Below are positions 61,687 to 64,000 of a stretch of DNA of 64,000 bases, in pieces. The notes under the pieces are model-generated. The model was not told where the DNA came from. It did no database searches and saw only the letters and a program-made list of their open reading frames with translations. Every line of letters starts with the position of its first letter. The stretch's first letter is position 1. The position numbers and the translations under genes were made by a program. Origin of the DNA: Actinomadura craniellae (GTDB taxonomy: Bacteria > Actinomycetota > Actinomycetes > Streptosporangiales > Streptosporangiaceae); contig NZ_QLYX01000009.1 of the NCBI RefSeq assembly GCF_003289645.1, positions 124,001-188,000 of the forward strand. Reading direction: 5' to 3'.

Positions 61687-63336
61687 TCAGACACCGGTGG
61701 TGGCCCGGGGGTAGGCGACCTCGGGGTCGGTCATGACGTTCACCAGGTAGGGCACGTTCGCGTCGAACGCCCGGCGCAGTGCCGGGCCGAGCTCGCCGGG
61801 CCGGGTGACCAGCTCGCCGGCACCGCCCAGCGCCCGGACCACCTCGTCGTAGCGGCACTGCGGCTGGAGTTCGGCGGCCACGTCGTAGCCGTAGAGCATC
61901 TGCATGGGGTGCTTCTCCAGCCCCCACATGCCGTTGTTGCCGCAGACCATCACGACCGGAAGGCCGTGCCGGACGAGTGTGTCGACGTCCATCAGCGAGA
62001 AGCCGGCCGCGCCGTCGCCGAGCAGCAGCACCACCTGCGCCGCCGGCCGGGCCAGCCGGGCGGCGATGGCGTAGCCCAGCCCGGTGCCCAAGCAGCCGTA
62101 CGGGCCCGGGTCGAGCCAGCAGCCGGGCCGCCGGGGCTCGACGTACTTGCCCGCGTACGACACGAAGTCGCCGCCGTCGCCGATCACCACGGCGTCGTCG
62201 TCGAGCACCCGGGCCAGCTCGCCGTAGATCCGCATCGGGTGGATCGGGTCGGCGTCGGCGGCCAGCAGGGCGGCGTCCCCGGCGATCGCGGCGGTGGCGG
62301 CCTCGGCCAGCTCGCCCGTCCAGCCGGCGTACGCGGTGGGGGAGACGCCGGCCTTGGCGGCGGCGGCCGCCAGCTCCCGGAAGACGGTGGAGAGGTCGCC
62401 CGCGGCGGCTCCGGCGGTGCCGACGTGCGCGGCGAGCTGGGACGGGGCGTCCGCCAGATGGACGACCTTGGCAAGGGGCGCCCCCTCCTTCCCACCGAAC
62501 ATGCCGTAGCCGAGCCGGAAGTCCAGCGGGGTGCCCGCCACGACGACCAGGTCGGCGCGGCTGAAGGCCAGTCCCCGCGCCCGGGTGACCAGCAGTTCGT
62601 GACCGGCGGGCAGGATGCCCCGGCCCTGGCCGTTGGGGATCACCGGCAGCCGCAGTTCCTCGGCGAAGGCGCGGGCGGCCTCCTCGGCGCCGTCGGTCCA
62701 CACGTCCGAGCCGAGCACCAGCACCGGCCGCCGGGCCCCGGCCAGCAGGCCCGCGATCGCGGCCAGCGCCTCGGAGTCGGGCTCGACCGGCGCGGCCGGT
62801 GCGGCCGCGGGCCGGTCGGCCGGTGCCGGGCCGAACAGGTGGTCCATGAAGAAGTCGATGAAGACCGGGCCACGGTGCGGCGCGGTGGCCACCTCGAAGG
62901 CATGGGCCACGTCCCGGGCGACGGTGTCGGGCCCGGTCGAGGTGGTCGCCAGCTTGGTGATCGTCTCGAACAGCGGGGGGTGGTCCATCTCCTGGAGGGC
63001 GCCGCTGCCCCAGCGCGAGTGCGGGGCACGGCCGCCCATCACGACCACCGGGGAGCCGTTGAAGTGCGCGGTGGCGACGCCGCTGACGCCGTTGGTGATC
63101 CCGGGTCCGGCGGTCAGCACCGCCAGCCCGGGCCGCCGGGTGAGCCGGGCGGTCGCCTCGGCGGCGAAGACGGCGGTCTGCTCGTGGCGCACGTCGAGGA
63201 TCCGCATCGGCGGATCGGCCTTGACCGCCCCGTCGTACAGGGGGAAGACATGCCCTCCCGACAGCGTGAACATCGTGTCGACGGAGTGCTCCCGGGCGAC
63301 GGCGACCGCGACGTCGCCGGCGTGCTGCTGTTCCAT
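61687..63336 (-). CDS. ThDP-dependent acetolactate-synthase-family enzyme, IlvG-like
   Basis: 549 residues. TLSGGHVFPLYDGA, catalytic Glu52 in RHEQTAVFAAEA, GPGITNGVSGVATA and the ThDP motif GDGAAGFSLMDVDTLVRHG followed by GNNGMWGLEKHPMQMLYG closely follow mycobacterial IlvG (Rv1820) as I remember it. The physiological role of that group is unsettled; acetolactate synthesis or a decarboxylase/lyase reaction is possible. ATG 63336. It is read together with the GNAT gene. Confidence 0.87.
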   Translation of the reverse strand: MEQQHAGDVAVAVAREHSVDTMFTLSGGHVFPLYDGAVKADPPMRILDVRHEQTAVFAAEATARLTRRPGLAVLTAGPGITNGVSGVATAHFNGSPVVVMGGRAPHSRWGSGALQEMDHPPLFETITKLATTSTGPDTVARDVAHAFEVATAPHRGPVFIDFFMDHLFGPAPADRPAAAPAAPVEPDSEALAAIAGLLAGARRPVLVLGSDVWTDGAEEAARAFAEELRLPVIPNGQGRGILPAGHELLVTRARGLAFSRADLVVVAGTPLDFRLGYGMFGGKEGAPLAKVVHLADAPSQLAAHVGTAGAAAGDLSTVFRELAAAAAKAGVSPTAYAGWTGELAEAATAAIAGDAALLAADADPIHPMRIYGELARVLDDDAVVIGDGGDFVSYAGKYVEPRRPGCWLDPGPYGCLGTGLGYAIAARLARPAAQVVLLLGDGAAGFSLMDVDTLVRHGLPVVMVCGNNGMWGLEKHPMQMLYGYDVAAELQPQCRYDEVVRALGGAGELVTRPGELGPALRRAFDANVPYLVNVMTDPEVAYPRATTGV

Positions 63337-63391
63337 GCCCGAACGTTACCAACGGGTCATATGCGGTGTGCAGCTCTGTTCCGGGCGAGGA

Positions 63392-64000
63392 TCACCGGCG
63401 GCCCAGGTCGGCGCAGGTGGTCTCGCCGGGGAGCATGGGCCGCCAGCGCACCGAGTAGGTCCTCCCCTCGCTGCGCCACCGGGTTTCGGGTGCGGCGGTG
63501 CGGGCCAGCGCGACGGCCCGGGGCAGGTCGCGGCCGGTGACCACGGAGCACAGCCCGCCCGGCAGCCGGGTGCCCGCGCCCAGCGGGACGAGTGGCCAGG
63601 ACCGGCCGCCCTCGTCCGCGGTCTCACCGGACAGGATCGCCAATCGGGGGAAGGCGTACGGCTGCGGCGGGGCGGCCTGGTCGCCGGCGGCCCAGCCGGC
63701 CGGGGCCAGCCGCTTCCAGAACCGGACGGCCGGGTCGCCGGGCGAGTCCTCGGGGTGCTCCACGCGGGTGACGGCCCGGCCGAAGGTGATCTCCAGGGTG
63801 AACGCGTCGGCGACGTCGTCGCGCTCCGCCGTGCGTGACCGGCCCAGCCCGGCCGCGCGGGCGCCGTCCAGCAGCCCGCGCAGCGCCGGGGGTGTCAGCC
63901 GGTATTCGCGCGGTTCGATCGGGTCGTCGCCCGGCACGATCGCCCGGCCGTCCCCGTACAGGGAGAAGTCGGGCATCTCGCCGCCGTGGCCCCGCCCGGC
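63392..64000 (-). CDS. conserved actinobacterial protein of unknown function (N-terminus off the right edge)
   Basis: The frame is open to the window edge. Before the first in-window ATG (63976) it reads HGGE, followed by FSLYGDGRAIVPG, a stretch that in related proteins lies well inside the chain, so the real start is beyond 64000. The C-terminus VRWRPMLPGETTC is also characteristic. Related proteins are often lipoproteins. Function unknown. Confidence 0.7.
   Translation of the reverse strand, partial: AGRGHGGEMPDFSLYGDGRAIVPGDDPIEPREYRLTPPALRGLLDGARAAGLGRSRTAERDDVADAFTLEITFGRAVTRVEHPEDSPGDPAVRFWKRLAPAGWAAGDQAAPPQPYAFPRLAILSGETADEGGRSWPLVPLGAGTRLPGGLCSVVTGRDLPRAVALARTAAPETRWRSEGRTYSVRWRPMLPGETTCADLGRR

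Overview
The window is very GC-rich, densely packed actinobacterial chromosome. It has GTG/TTG starts, many 4-bp ATGA/GTGA overlaps, several probably leaderless genes, a SigR/RsrA pair, mycobacterial-type steroid genes, HisN and class F sortase. The gene set suits a Streptosporangiales/Thermomonosporaceae-like organism (Actinomadura-type), but the genus is an inference. No rRNA, tRNA, CRISPR array, IS element or integrase was seen, and the window cuts a gene at each end.

1-15.7 kb is an acyl-CoA/steroid-type catabolic block. It holds three acyl-CoA ligases (one FadD17-like, one FadD3-like), three SDRs, an old-yellow-enzyme reductase, a translationally coupled acyl-CoA dehydrogenase/MaoC set resembling ChsE1-ChsE2/ChsH1-ChsH2 but without the DUF35 domain or Ltp2 aldolase, an AlkZ-like protein, a crotonase lacking both usual catalytic glutamates, and a CE1758-type flavin oxidoreductase with a perfect SigR-type promoter. 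A 15-bp palindrome, TCCCGGTSACCGGGA, recurs in four promoter regions here and looks like the operator of one local regulon.

15.7-21.9 kb is one 2060-codon gene and the most unusual object in the window. It encodes three double Clp_N domains, a ClpC-type AAA+ module with a mutated Walker A, a caspase-like protease with an intact His/Cys dyad, a NACHT/STAND-type NTPase and a C-terminal WD40-like propeller. It reads as a self-contained, signal-gated protease of the conflict or programmed-death class.

22-32.6 kb carries proS, two nitroreductase-family proteins (one Acg-like), phosphoketolase, a double universal-stress protein, a receiver-flavoprotein fusion and a CRP-domain histidine kinase. This content resembles hypoxia/dormancy regulons. 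32.6-36.3 kb is an envelope module: a small acidic anchored protein, a sensor kinase, a response regulator, a poly-Asp exported protein and a class F sortase. Its two transcription units share a 24-bp inverted-repeat operator.

36.3-50 kb is mixed: patatin, a secreted PSES-repeat protein, a 650-bp AT-richer gene-free stretch with two perfect palindromes, a FAAL-like ligase, HdeD, a secreted M28 peptidase, a DUF732-like lipoprotein, beta-propeller phytase, L-2-hydroxyglutarate oxidase, HisN, an HxlR regulator and phenylalanine hydroxylase. 50-64 kb is mostly housekeeping: rsgA-aroA, a DoxX-like protein, an SRAP protein, a methyltransferase, sigR-rsrA with an autoregulatory promoter, two coupled HD/HD-GYP membrane proteins, biotin carboxylase plus carrier protein, a BsaP-like small protein, an FlK-like thioesterase, a GNAT and an IlvG-like ThDP enzyme.
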